Shown here one piece after another: positions 49,855 to 62,118 of a stretch of 64,000 bases of DNA; within the stretch, counting starts at the first letter, position 1, and each line of letters begins with the position of its first letter. The notes under the pieces are model-generated. The model had not been told where the DNA came from, did not search any database, and saw only the letters and a program-made list of their open reading frames with translations. The stretch comes from Lineus longissimus (lineage: Eukaryota; Nemertea; Pilidiophora; Heteronemertea; Lineidae). The position numbers and the translations under genes are program-made. Where the stretch lies: the NCBI RefSeq assembly GCF_910592395.1, contig NC_088325.1, forward strand, positions 10,728,109 to 10,792,108, given 5' to 3'.

Positions 49855-49976
49855 GTAATATGACAGTTGACGAGCATGGATGCAATTAAAGCAGAGCCGA
49901 ACTATAATTGCAGAAATCTGATGATGAAAACAGTACCAGTATCAGCTAGTACCTTAAATTATCTTATCGTCGCACG

Positions 49977-49982
49977 AATAAA
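49977..49982 (+). promoter_or_regulatory. Candidate poly(A) signal of R1
   Basis: AATAAA 123 bp past the R1 stop codon, in a suitable 3' UTR position. Confidence 0.6.
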
Positions 49983-51002
49983 GCTTGCGAAACTAGAGAT
50001 ATCAACAATTACCCTAACAATCTCCACTTCTTGACAAAACGTTTCCCACCTCTTCAGAGTCGGCCCTTTGTGGATTGGCGATACGACCATAATCAATCGC
50101 TGTTCGAAATTCCCCATTCATGATATCGGCAGACATGAAGCTATTCCCATTTCGTCAGAGAATAAGGGGTGGCCCAATTCGGGTCATGTATTCGTAGCTA
50201 GCCATGGGAAACGCCCTTAATGCTATTGATATTGAGAAGTTTCCCAGGACATAGCGTGACCGAAATGTGTGGTCGTGTCTCATGAACTCATTCAAGCATA
50301 CACAGAGTGAATCCGAAAACAATGGATGTACTTTTAGTTTCGCACAAACTATTTGAAGTTTCAAACGAAGATGACAAGACTTAAGTTTGTTTATATTGTA
50401 GTGTTAAGTCCACTGAAATTCAAAGGTCAAAATGGGATGAAACGGATCCCGGCATACGATTTTTGAACGGAATTGATAGGACTACGAATCCATTGCTTCT
50501 TCCAGGCCCTTGAAAGTGTATTGATATCCAATACATCATTGACATAGAAATACCCACATGACCATACAGTCCATTAAAAACGGTTCGGTGTTATTAGTTA
50601 AAATCGGAGTTTTAAAGTTGTCTTCCTTCTTTGGATTGTAAACAAGTTCCTTGACATTTGCTACTTCGAAGCGTGCATAAGAACATGGACTGTATCTTTG
50701 TGAGAAGTTGATTTGACCGAGGCGGTACTATATGCGTAAAAGGCTATGGAGGATGATTAAAAAGCCGATGACAGATTTGTTGATGACAAGTTTAGATCAC
50801 GATGTCATGATGGGATCATTGTATCATCAAGAGGCGAATAATAATGTACTAGCAGTACTACGCTCAAGTGAAGGCATTTGTTAATAATGAAGAGAATTCT
50901 CGACTTGGATTTCATATAATTTCCGAGCAGCACGACAGAAAGACAATACACCAGGATACTAAAGGTCAGGTCATCTTCCCATGACTACGGAGATGACCAA
51001 GC

Positions 51003-54000
51003 ATGTTGAGCACCGTCAAGATGAGGACTGCTACTGCCGCGTTCACCATTTCTTTTCTATCACTGGCAGCACTCAGCTGTGGTAAGTTAAATTACCTGAC
51101 CTAAACGAGTCGATATAGATCTGCACAATAATGGTACACTTTTTAGTGTGGTTAATCAGGAATTACTTTTGAAAGATGCCGGTTCTACTTCACAATCGAA
51201 TAACCTTCTATCGACCCATCAAATTGTATCTGACATGCTGGATTCAAAAATTATTTTACGGCTCAAAAGATATGTGCTGAGAGTTGTCTTATGAAACGAA
51301 ATATCAATTTAATTTAAATACTTTGTACTGATGTGAGTAGGCTTATACTCAGTCTTCATGGCAAGTCAGGGATAATCTAATCTTCCATTGCCAAATTTAT
51401 TTTGACATCATTAACCTTTCCAGCTAACACCACGACAGCCTGTTATGGAGGAGGATTCTTACTGCAGGAGAACTGCACGCCAACTCAGTACATACTGATC
51501 TACTCAGTCGAAAGCCAAGAAGTTAGCAGCTGCAATGAAAACAGCTCGAATACTCTGTGGTCAAGAAGTGGTCTCGCAGTCCATTTTGCCTGGGAGTTGT
51601 GTAACCTGCAAAAGGAAAGATGTACAACTGGAAACCTATCTAACGCTACCTACTTAAGAATGAATTATACATGCGGTAAGCCCTAACACACCTTCTCCTT
51701 GCGTCGATTAGGCATGATGTGGCTCGGTAGGATCCAGAAGTCAATCCAAAAGGCGCTTGGTTAATTTTAACATGAATCGTTGTCATGATTTGATTGTCTT
51801 CCATATAAAGGAGACAGGGTGTGCAGTCTCATACTCCGAGATATGATGGAAATTAGTCAAAAGATATATAGTACATGTATGAAGCGTTCCGGTGGCCCTA
51901 TGTTCCTTTACTACTAATAGTGAAACACCGTATTGTGACTTTCATGGCTGAAGGTGAACAGTTACAGTAACCGTTTTTCAATTAAACACCTTCTTTTTAC
52001 TTACAAATGTGTGATATCATTACATCGTTACATATGAATAAAACTTATGCTTTCAGTTAATGACTTATCTTCAATACGGCGGTTCAGCATGTGCTCAGAT
52101 GTAAGCGTGTTGACATCAACTCCGGTTTACCTTCAGAGCCCAGGATACCCAGGCTATTATAACTACACCAACGCAACAAACTGCACTTGCTCTATATCAG
52201 TGTCTCAAGACCTAACCCTCGGTGATGTCTGGTTGACACTGTATGACATGTTCACCCAGCTGCCAGAGACACTGACTTTGAAATGGAGTAATGGTACAGG
52301 TAAAGAATTAACCACTGTTGCCGATAATAATTCGGGATATATACTGAATCAGGAGACAACAAACATTTCTCCTGCTCTGTCTGTGTCGTTTGTTCCCAGG
52401 GCTCCTGGACTAGGATACTTTTGGATCGGATTAGAAAGTGGAGGTAAGTTGTTGCATGTTTTTGACCATGCATGGCATTAAAAATAACATCTAGTGAAAC
52501 AAAACAAAACGAACAGCAATTAATCAACGGTAGCTTTTTAGATAAAACATTTCGAATAGTGTAGTGGTAGATCAACACTACGTCATCAGGCTTATTAAAA
52601 CATCTTCGAAAACCTTAGCTCGTAAAAGTTGTGACAATGACGAATAACATAGAATAAAATAGCTGGTGTAATTAGCTCGTGTAGTAACCAAACTCACGTT
52701 TCTGAAAAAGCACGACCAATTCAAAAATTTGATACGTCGCCCTGCCTTTTACCAGTAAATGTTTTTGAGTGTTTCAGCGCGTGTGTTCTCCCTCAGCTAG
52801 ACACGTTTTCTCTCTTACCCGAACTGAAAAGCCGTTGTCTCTCTAGTTTTTTATTGTATGGAAACACTGATGAGCTATGAGAACAACCAAAAACATAACA
52901 GCAGTCATTTTACAAAGATTGTGTCGCTGATAAATGATGTCCCATTTCTCGGTCACTCAGACCCAATGACATTTCCATATCATCATCATTCCGTTAATTA
53001 TTGGCTTAACATTCACTGACTGTTGATGTAGCTGTAGCATTTGTTAATTTTAAATTTCAGCTCCTCTAAACATATCGATAGCCTGCAATGAAAGCTCGGG
53101 AACATCAACGACCTTACCACCTGCCACTCCGACAACGTCGGTGACAGCAAAGAGTACGGCAACGACAGTAACTAATGAAACAAAACCATCTGCAACGGCG
53201 ACGAATACGGACACCACAATGGCGACAGGGACTCCAAGCCCTGGAAAACCGGTACGTTTTTTTAAATGTTCCCTCTGAATGATAACAAAAGGTCATGTCG
53301 ATATATTTTGAAGTATGCAAGGTTGATGACAATTCGAACATTTCTATCGGGTCAACCTGCCTCATGCCACAAACCTATTACTTCGTTTTAACTTCCTACT
53401 GCTTCGTGATAATCGCCAGGTCAGAGTATTCATGTACCTCGGTAACGTAGAAAGTACATGTTTTTAGTTAGTTCGTGGAAGCCAAAGTCACGAATAGCTC
53501 AGTTCTCATAACTTCTTCTCCCCAGGCTGCCATCGTGATGGCGGAAGACGACCTAAAAACCATCTACATTGCAGTACCTACTGTGGTCATAGCGATCATT
53601 ATCATCATTGTTATCGTTGTCATAGTCAAGTAAGTAAAAGTAAAAATGATATCTTTGGATAGAATGTCTGGTGATGCCGATTCGACAAGTCATCTTGTCA
53701 GACTAATGCCAAAAAGGATAGACATCCCTGCAGTGTCTGGCGTAACCCAACTCTTGATCTTTTTTATAAAGTGAAGGACGAGTCTAGCTGTACAAAAAAT
53801 AAAGATATTTTTCTTCCGGCGATGTCCACTTGACCCCAAATCGATGTCGCCTATGTCGGTGGCACCCTCGGGAGGTTTTTCGGAGAATTGGAAAACCACT
53901 ATTTTGATGTGGTGAAAACCCTTAACGGACAATTCATAATTCTAGAAAAACCTCTACGGCCGGTGTAACAGTAACAAATGCCCCCCCCCCCCCCTGGAAA

Positions 54001-55574
54001 AAGTGTCCGGCCCTATTTTATTCTGCAATATGGTCCTGACCGTCAATAGCTCCGAGATTGAAGCGCATAATAGAATCCTTTGTGTCCCGGGCATTCTCTC
54101 CTAGGACATTTTAAACTTCTACACCGGCTGCTTGAGTTGGCTGAATACCCTAAAAGATATTCAAAAAAGCTTAAAACCTCTTTATTTTGTAAGAATTTGG
54201 ATATAACCAGATTTTTGTGTGGGGCGATGTCCATGCAGAGACATTTGGACTGCATTAATCCCTCAGACTAAAGCCCGCGGATACACAGGAAATTCGTTCT
54301 CAAAGTTCGATACGTAAGCTTCCACATCGCCCCAAAAGGTTGGTTGGACCGGCAGCACAGGCGTGTGGTTAACTCAGTCTGCAAATCCGATTGACTATAT
54401 CGCGATCAGTACCTGCTTGTATCTCGGTCTTCTGCTCAAAAGAACCCAAACTATTCAAATCGCTGCGATTACCTTATTACCAATTTAAATCGCATATGAC
54501 AATAACCGTTTTGCGGTGGTCATCGAAGGTCCTTGCGACAGTGATTAATCTCTCGTCAGCAGGTTCGATCAGATGATATTTAACCAAAATTCGTCATAGC
54601 AAGTTGTACTGGAATGTATTGTTAGTACTTGCCAAACTTTGCCTAGTGACACTGATGACCCACTTTTCTTCCACAGGAAGTGGCAGAAATCAAACCACGC
54701 CAAGTTTGAAGACACGGTTAGGTTTAGTGTCCCAGACTACGGGGTGGAGAGCCTGTACGCCAAGGAGAACTTCGCCATGGATATGGTTGACAATGAAATC
54801 TACGAATCACAGGATAGCTTAGGAAATGGTAGCCTATCGGGGCCCGTGTCGTCGCACGGAGTGGGTGTTGCCTTCGGTACGTTCAAAGGTGAGAAAGTTC
54901 GCCAGACGTCAAATGAGGAATTGACTGACAACGGAGAAGAGAAGGATGTACACAGGGGGATGATTCCGCTGCCAAGGTCTGTAACATTTGGTGGCGAGGA
55001 TTTATTGTTAGGGGTCGGGGCTGCAGTGCCCTCTGACGGTGGCGAAGTGATTTACGCCCAGATCAACAAACCTGAGAAAAATAAAAACCCGGAAGATGAC
55101 CGAGTTCAGGGTCAGACTTCTATCCTAAGACCTAGCCATTCAAATGAACGCCAAGATCAGCTAGTGTCCGATTCAAATCCGGTTGAAAAAGAAACAGACT
55201 ACTCATTAGCAGACGATTTTGATGACCCGAACAAGTACTTTGAATATGACGTTGGTTCAAGGTCAAATGATGGTGAAGATGCTGATGTTGACTATGCATA
55301 TGCGTACGCACGCAGAGGCAGAGGAACCTCGAAACGACGTGAGCCAGAAGAAAGTGTACGCATTTACGACGACATAGAAAGCGATGATTCTGAATTTGCT
55401 GAGTCGGATATCGATGGAGTCTTTCGGGAGGCTATTGAACCTCAACTTGAGCTCAGCAGTCATGAAACTGAGTGTGCAGACGGGATTACAGACTATGACG
55501 AGTTGGACTTGGAGGGCCAGAAGCACAAGAGGCAACTTGACGATATCGTACATGTGCAAAGAACTGATCTTTAG
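51003..55574 (+). CDS. Receptor R2: SUEL-like + CUB-like receptor with ITIM tail, 6 exons, 636 aa
   Basis: Exons: 51003-51081, 51424-51675, 52057-52443, 53061-53251, 53526-53629, 54677-55574. The total is 1,911 nt and all are in phase. Order: signal peptide (TISFLSLAALSC), six-cysteine SUEL-like domain (TACYGGGF to MNYTC), CUB-like domain (YLQSPGYPGYYNYTN to GYFWIGLESGG), short Thr/Ser-rich stalk, membrane helix (AVPTVVIAIIIIIVIVVIV), and a tail of about 300 residues in one exon. The tail is acidic and has the canonical ITIM VIYAQI (Tyr codon 55053-55055) plus YxxI/L-type sites RIYDDI and TDYDEL and a Tyr/Ala run (DYAYAYA). ITIMs recruit SH2 phosphatases in known receptors, so an inhibitory role is a reasonable inference. 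Intron 5 carries an insertion of about 545 bp, including a MITE, that R3 lacks. No lesions are seen. Confidence 0.87.
53960..54127 (+). mobile_element. MITE family 1, copy D
   Basis: CCGGTGTAACAGTAACAAAT to CTTCTACACCGG, the closest match to copy A, apart from a poly(C) expansion at 53981-53994. It lies in R2 intron 5, inside a segment missing from R3. Confidence 0.8.
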
Positions 55575-55833
55575 GTAGGAAGTCGCGGGCGTCACAAACA
55601 TGCAGCAAAGGATCATCTAAAAATAGGTCGAAACCAGAATATATAATTTTTGAAGAGAGACTAATGTAAGAACGAAATAATCTATTCAGATGTGTACAGT
55701 CTATTTCTTTATTATTCTTATGGCACATTGAATTGATATTTCAATTTTCATACAAGTATCGTTGCATTGACCTTGTATGTTTTTTATGTAACAATAATAG
55801 GCTCCGTAGCCCTTTGTGAATGTTTCCAGCCAC

Positions 55834-55839
55834 AATAAA
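55834..55839 (+). promoter_or_regulatory. Poly(A) signal of R2
   Basis: AATAAA about 260 bp past the R2 stop. The same motif is conserved after R3. Confidence 0.65.
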
Positions 55840-57434
55840 GAATTTAATCGAATTAAGCTGCTGGTCGCTGACTGAATTCAAAATTGTATTCCAGAATTCG
55901 TTCATAACGCCCCTTTGATTATCCTTTTACCATGATGACCCCCCCCCCCCCTCCAGCATAGTTTTTGTACATGACCAGGTTTCCAGACAAACGGCTCCAT
56001 CAGGAATGCATTTTTATCTATTTAGAAAATTAAATTATTATTTCAATTTTTGCACAACGTTTAAGAATGTATGTGTGTTATTATTCATTTTTTAGCTCTC
56101 ATTATGTCATCTGTCGCCAGTTCTAACCGGTTGGCAACTTGAGTTCTTCCCTCAAGAAAAATGCCTCCAAAGAAATTTGTATTCGACCTTTCAATTCGTA
56201 GTTCAATCCTGCAGGCAACTTAATTTGTATACTGTTAACCAGACAAGCTACATATAAATAAATTGATGAAGACATACCATTTTTAGCTTTTTCGTCTTCA
56301 AAATTCATTGATTGTTACAGCAACAACACTTGGAATGGATCCAGTACATGTTCATCTATATATACAGTAGATACAATGCTTAATGTTTCACTGTTGAAAC
56401 TAGCTTAAGCAACAATTACTCCGAAAATCTCAACTTGGTCATTGACAAAACTACTCCCACCTCGCCAGAGTAGGCCTATTGTGGATTGGCGATACAACCA
56501 TAATAAATCGTTGTTCGAAATTCCCTGTTCATGACATTGGCAAGCATGAAGCTATTCCCATTTCGTCAGAGAATAAGGGGTCGACCATTTCGGGTCATGT
56601 ATTCGTAGATGGTGATTGAAAACACAATTAATACTATTGATATTGAGACGTTTTCCCAGGACATAGCATGACCGAAATATGTGGTCGAGTGTCATGAACT
56701 CATTCAAGCGTGCACAGAGTGAGTCAGAGATCAATGGATGTGCTTTTGGTCTCACGCGAACTATTTGAAATTTCAAAAGAAGACGACAACACTCAACTTT
56801 GCAAGGTGTTTGTATTGTAGTGTAAAGTCAACGAAAATATCATGGTCAAGATAAGATGAAAGGGGTGGTTCTAAAGAATTCGATTTTTAAAATAAATTGA
56901 TAGGACTACGAATGCAAATGCTTAATGTAGGCATATAGGTGTATGCGTATTGATATCCAATATATCATGGACATAGAAATACCCACATGACCATACAGTC
57001 CATTAAAAACGGTTTGATGTTATTGGTAAACATCAGAGTTTCGAACTTCTCTTCCTTCTTGGGATTGTAAACAAGTTTCGTTACATTTGCTGCTTCGAAG
57101 CCTGCATACGAACGTGGACTGTATCTTTGTGAGAAGTTGATTCGACCGGGGAGGTACTATATGCATTGACGGCTATGGAGGATGATTAAAAGCCGATGAC
57201 TGATTTGTTGAAGACAAGTTTAGATCACGATGTCTTGATGGAGTCATTGTATCATCATGAGGCGAATGTTCATGTACTAGCAGTAATGCGCTCAAAGTGA
57301 AGGCATTTGTTAATAAATATGAAGAGAATTATCGACTTGGATTTCATATAAATTCCAAGTAGCACGACAGAAAGACAATACCCCAGGATACTAAAGGTCA
57401 GGTCATCTTCCCACGACTACGGAGGTGACCAAGC

Positions 57435-60400
57435 ATGTTGAGGACCGTCAAGATGAGGACTATTATTGCTGTGTTCATCATTTCTTTTCTACAACTGGCA
57501 GCACTCAGCAGTGGTAAGTCAAATTACCTGAACTAAACGATAGAGATTTAAACAATAATGGTACACTTTTTAGTGTAGTCAATCACTTACTTCTGATAAG
57601 ATGTCGGTTCTGCTTGACGATCGAATGACCTTCTATCGACCTGGCGAACTGTTTCTGACATGCTGGATTCAATGAGAAATTATTTTCAGGCGCAAAAGAT
57701 ATGTGCTGAGAGTTGTCTGATGAAACGAAAGATCAATTTAATGTAAATACTTTGTACTGATGTGAGTAGGCTTATATTCAGTCTGCATTTCAAGTAGGTC
57801 CTAATCTTATTTTCTATTACCAAATTTATTCCGACATCACTAACCTTTCCAGCTAATACCACGACAGCCTGTTATGTGGGAAGATTCTTACTGCAGGAGA
57901 ACTGCACACCAACTCAGTACATACTGATCCACTCGGTCGAAAGCCAAGAAGTTAGCAACTGCAGTGAAAACAGCTCGAATACTCTGTGGTCAAGAAGCGG
58001 TCTCGCAGTCCATTTTGCCTGGGAGTGGTGTAACCTGCAAAGGGAAAGATGTACAAATGGAACCCTGCCTAACGCTACCTACTTAAGAATGAATTATACT
58101 TGCGGTAAGCCCTGACACTCCTTCTCATTGCGTCGATTAGGCATCCTGTGGCTTCGGTAGGATCCAGAAGTCCATCCAACAGACGCTTGGTTAATTTTAG
58201 CCTGAATTGTTGTCATGATTAGAATGTCTTCCATATAAAGGAGACAGGGCGTGCAGTCTCATACTCCGAGACATGATGGAAATTAGTCAAAAGATATATA
58301 GTACATGTATGAAGCGTTCCGGTGGCCCTATGTTGCTTTACTACTAAGAGTGAAACACCGTATTGTGACTTTCATGGCTGAAGGTGAACAGTTACAGTAA
58401 CCGTTTTTCAATGAAACATCTTCCTTTTACTTACAAATGTGTGATATCATTACATCGTTACATATGAATAAAACTTATGCTTTCAGTGAATGACTTATCT
58501 TCGATACGGCGGTTCAACATGTGCCTAGACCTAAGCGAGGTGATATCAACTCCAGTGTACCTGCAAAGCCCAAGATATCCAGGCTTTTATGGCTACACCA
58601 AGGGAAGAAACTGCACTTGCTCTATATCAGTATCTCAATACCAAACCCCCGGCGACTTCTGGTTGACACTGTATGACATGTTCACCCAGCTGCCCGAGAC
58701 ACTGACTTTGAAATTGAGTAATGGTACAAGAAAAGAATTAACCACTGTTGCCGATAATGATTCGGGATATATACTGAATCAGGAGACAACAGACATTTCC
58801 TCTGCTCTCTCTGTGTCGTTTGTTCCCAGGTTTCCAGGGCAAGGACGCTTTTGGATCGGATTAGAAAGTACAGGTAAGTTATTACATGTTTGTGATCGAC
58901 CATGCACTGCATTAAAAATAACATCTAGTAAAACAAAACCAAACGAACAGTAATTAATTAACAGTAGCTTTTTAGATAAAACATTTCGAATAGTGTAGTG
59001 GTAGAACAACACTACGTCATCAGGCTTATTAAAACATCTTCGAAAACCTTAGCTCGTAAAAGTTGTGACAATGACGAATAACATAGAATAAAATAGCTGC
59101 TGTAATAAGCTCGTGCCGTAACCAAACTCACGTTTCTGAAGAAGCACGACATGTTCAAAGATTTGATACGTCGCCCTGCCTTTCACCAGTAAATGTTTTT
59201 GAGTGTTTCAGCCCGTGTGTTCTCCCTCATCGAGTGAGAATTCTGAAAGACAGATAGACATGTGTTCTCCTATTTCCCGAACTGAAAAGCCCTTGTCTCT
59301 CTAGTTTTCTACTGTTTGGAAACACTGATGAGCTATGAGATCAACCAAAAACATAACACAAGTCATTTTACAAAGATTGCGTCGCTGATAAATGATGTCC
59401 CATTTTTGTCATTCAGATCCAATGACATTTTCCATATCATCATCATTCCGTTAATTATTGGCTGAACATTCACTGACTGTTGATGTAGCTCTAGCATTTG
59501 TTAATCTTAAATTTCAGCTCCTCTTAACATATCGATAACCTGCAATGAAATTTCGGGAACATCAACGACCTCACCACCTGCCACTCCGACAACGTCGGTG
59601 ACAGCAAAGAGTACGCCAACGACGGCAACTAATGAAACAACAACACCGACCACAAAAACAACCACAACTAATGAAACAGCAACTACGGAGACAACAGCGA
59701 CGACAACTAATGAAACAACAACACCAACCACAAAAACAACCACAACTAATGAATCAGCAACTACGGAGACAACAGAGACGACAACTAATGAAACAACAGC
59801 ACCAACCACAAAAACAACCACAACTAATGAAACAGCAACTACGGAGACAACAGCGACGACAACTAATGAAACAAAAACAACTGCAACGGCGACGAATACG
59901 GACACAACAATGGTGACAGGGACTCCAAGCTCAGGAAAACCGGTTCGTTTTGTTTTTTTTAATTTTCCCTCTGAATGATACCAAAATATCATGTCGATAT
60001 ATTTTGAGATATGGAAGGTAGATGACTTTTCGAACATTTCTATCGGGTCAACCTGCCTCATGCCAAAAACCTGTTACTTCGTTTGAAACTTCCTACTGCT
60101 TCGTGATAATCCTCAGGTCAGAGTATTTATGTACCTCGGTAACGTAGAAAGTACATGTTTTAGTTAGTTCGTGGAAGCCAAAGTCACGAATAGCTCAGTT
60201 CTCATATCTTCTTCTCCCCAGGCTGCTATCGTGATGGCGGAAGACGACCTAAAAACCATCTACATTGCGGTACCTACTGTGGTCATAGCGATCATTATCA
60301 TCATAGTTATCGTTGTCATCGTCACGTGAGTAAAAGTAAAAATGATATATTTGGATAGAATACCTGGTGATGCCAATTGGACAAGTCATCTTGTCATAAG

Positions 60401-61852
60401 ACAAGTCATAATGCCAAAAAGGATAGACATCCTGCAGTGTCTGGCGTAACCCAAACTCTTGATCTTTTTTATAGCGTGAACGACGAATCTAGCTGTACAA
60501 AAAATAAAGATGATTTTTTCCGGCGATGTCCACTTGACCCCAAAGAGATGTCCATTTTATCATTGGGGTTTACGGGTCCAGAGACGCTTATCGAGAGTTG
60601 GACACTCTTCAAAAACAATGGTCTTCGAAGTTTTGGAATCATTATTAAGTATTCAGCCAATAAAAAAATGACACCCTCTGGAGGTTTTTCAGAGAATTGG
60701 AAAAACCCCAGAGTATTTTTTTTTGATGTGGTGAAAACCCTTATTACCGATTTAAATCGCATATGACAATAACTGCTCTTTGCAGTGTTCATCGAAGGTC
60801 CTTGCGACAGTGATTGATCTCTCGTCAGCGGGTTCGAGCAGATGATATTTAACCAAAATTCGTCATAGTAAGTTGTACTGGAATATATTGTCAGTACTTG
60901 CCAAACTTTGCCTAGTGCCACTGATGACCCTCTTTTCTTCTACAGGAAGCGGCAGAAATCAAACCACGCCAAGTTTGAAGACACGGTTAGGTTTAGTGTC
61001 CCAGACTACGGGGTGGAGAGTCTGTACGCCAAGGAGAACTTCGCCATGGATATGGTTGACAATGAAATCTACGAATCACAGGATAGCTTAGGAAATGGTA
61101 GCCTATCGGGGCCCGTGTCGTCGCACGGAGTGGGTGTTGCCTTCGGTACGTTCAAAGGTGAGAAAGTTCGCCAGACGTCAAATGAGGAATTGACTGACAA
61201 CGGAGAAGTGAAGGATGTACACAGGGGGATGAGTCCGCTGCCCAGGTCTGTAACATTTGGTGGGGAGGATTTATTGTTAGGGGTCGGGGCTGCAGATCCC
61301 TCTGACGGTGGCGAAGTGATTTATGCCCAGATCAGCAAACCTAAGAAAAATAAAAACCCGGAAGATGACCGAGTTCAGGGTCAGACTTCCATCCTAAGAC
61401 CTAGCCATTCAAATGAACGCCAAGATCAGCTAGTGTCCGATTCAAATCCGGTTGAAAAAGAAACAGACTACTCATTAGCAGACGATTTTGATGACCCGAA
61501 CAAGTACTTTGAATATGACGTTGGTTCAAGGTCAAATGATGGTGAAGATGCTGATGATGACTATGCATATGCGTACGCACGCAGCTGCAGACGAGGGATA
61601 GGAACCTCTAAACGACGTGAGCCACAAGAAAGTCTACGCATTTACGACGACATAGAAAGCGATGATTCTGAATTTGCTGAGTCGGATATCGATGGAGTCT
61701 TTCGGGAGGCTATTGAACCTCAAATTGAGCTCAACGGTCATGAAACTGAGTGTGCAGACGGGATTACAGACTATGACGAGCAGGACTTGGAGGGCCAGAA
61801 GCACAGGAGGGAAATTGACGATATCATACATGTGCAAAGAACTGATCTTTAG
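57435..61852 (+). CDS. Receptor R3: SUEL-like + CUB-like receptor with long mucin stalk and ITIM tail, 6 exons, 717 aa
   Basis: Exons: 57435-57513, 57853-58104, 58487-58873, 59518-59942, 60222-60325, 60946-61852. The total is 2,154 nt and all are in phase. The architecture is the same as R2: signal peptide (FIISFLQLAALSS), SUEL-like domain, CUB-like domain (YLQSPRYPGFYGYTK), stalk, membrane helix and ITIM tail (VIYAQI, Tyr codon 61322-61324). The stalk exon is 425 nt against 191 in R2 because of a 78-bp coding minisatellite. By eye the tail is about 95% identical to R2, the SUEL-like domain about 88% and the CUB-like domain about 79%. R2's TDYDEL is TDYDEQ here, so that YxxL site is lost. A few residues are inserted after YAYAYA. 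The gene is open and looks functional. Confidence 0.87.
59629..59862 (+). repeat. 78-bp coding minisatellite in the R3 stalk
   Basis: Three in-frame 78-bp units start at 59629, 59707 and 59785. Each encodes 26 residues made of two related 13-residue halves (TNETTTPTTKTTT and TNETATTETTATT). Each half has an NET N-glycosylation sequon in a Thr-rich, O-glycosylation-prone context. R2 has a single TNET at this place. Confidence 0.9.
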
Positions 61853-62112
61853 GTAGGAAGTCGCGGGCGTCACAAACATGCAGCAAAGGATCATCTAAAA
61901 ATAGGTCAAAACCAGAATATATTACTTTCTAAAGAGAGACTAATGTAAGAACGACATAATCTATTCAGATGTGTACAGTCTATTTCTTTATTATTCTCAT
62001 GGCACATTGAATTTATATTTCAATTTTCATACAAGTATCGTTGCACTGACCTTGTATGTTTTTTATGTGACAATAATAGGCTCCGTAGCCCTCCGTAGCC
62101 CTTTGCAGCCAC

Positions 62113-62118
62113 AATAAA
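62113..62118 (+). promoter_or_regulatory. Poly(A) signal of R3
   Basis: AATAAA about 260 bp past the R3 stop, in the same context as the R2 signal. Confidence 0.65.

Noticed and set aside
55263-55616. 117-codon minus-strand ORF
   Set aside because: Antisense of the R2 tail exon. It recurs opposite R3 only because the coding strand is conserved.
59507-60061. 184-residue minus-strand ORF rich in Val/Ser
   Set aside because: It is the antisense shadow of the Thr-rich R3 stalk repeat; codons for Thr/Asn/Glu read backwards give Val/Ser.
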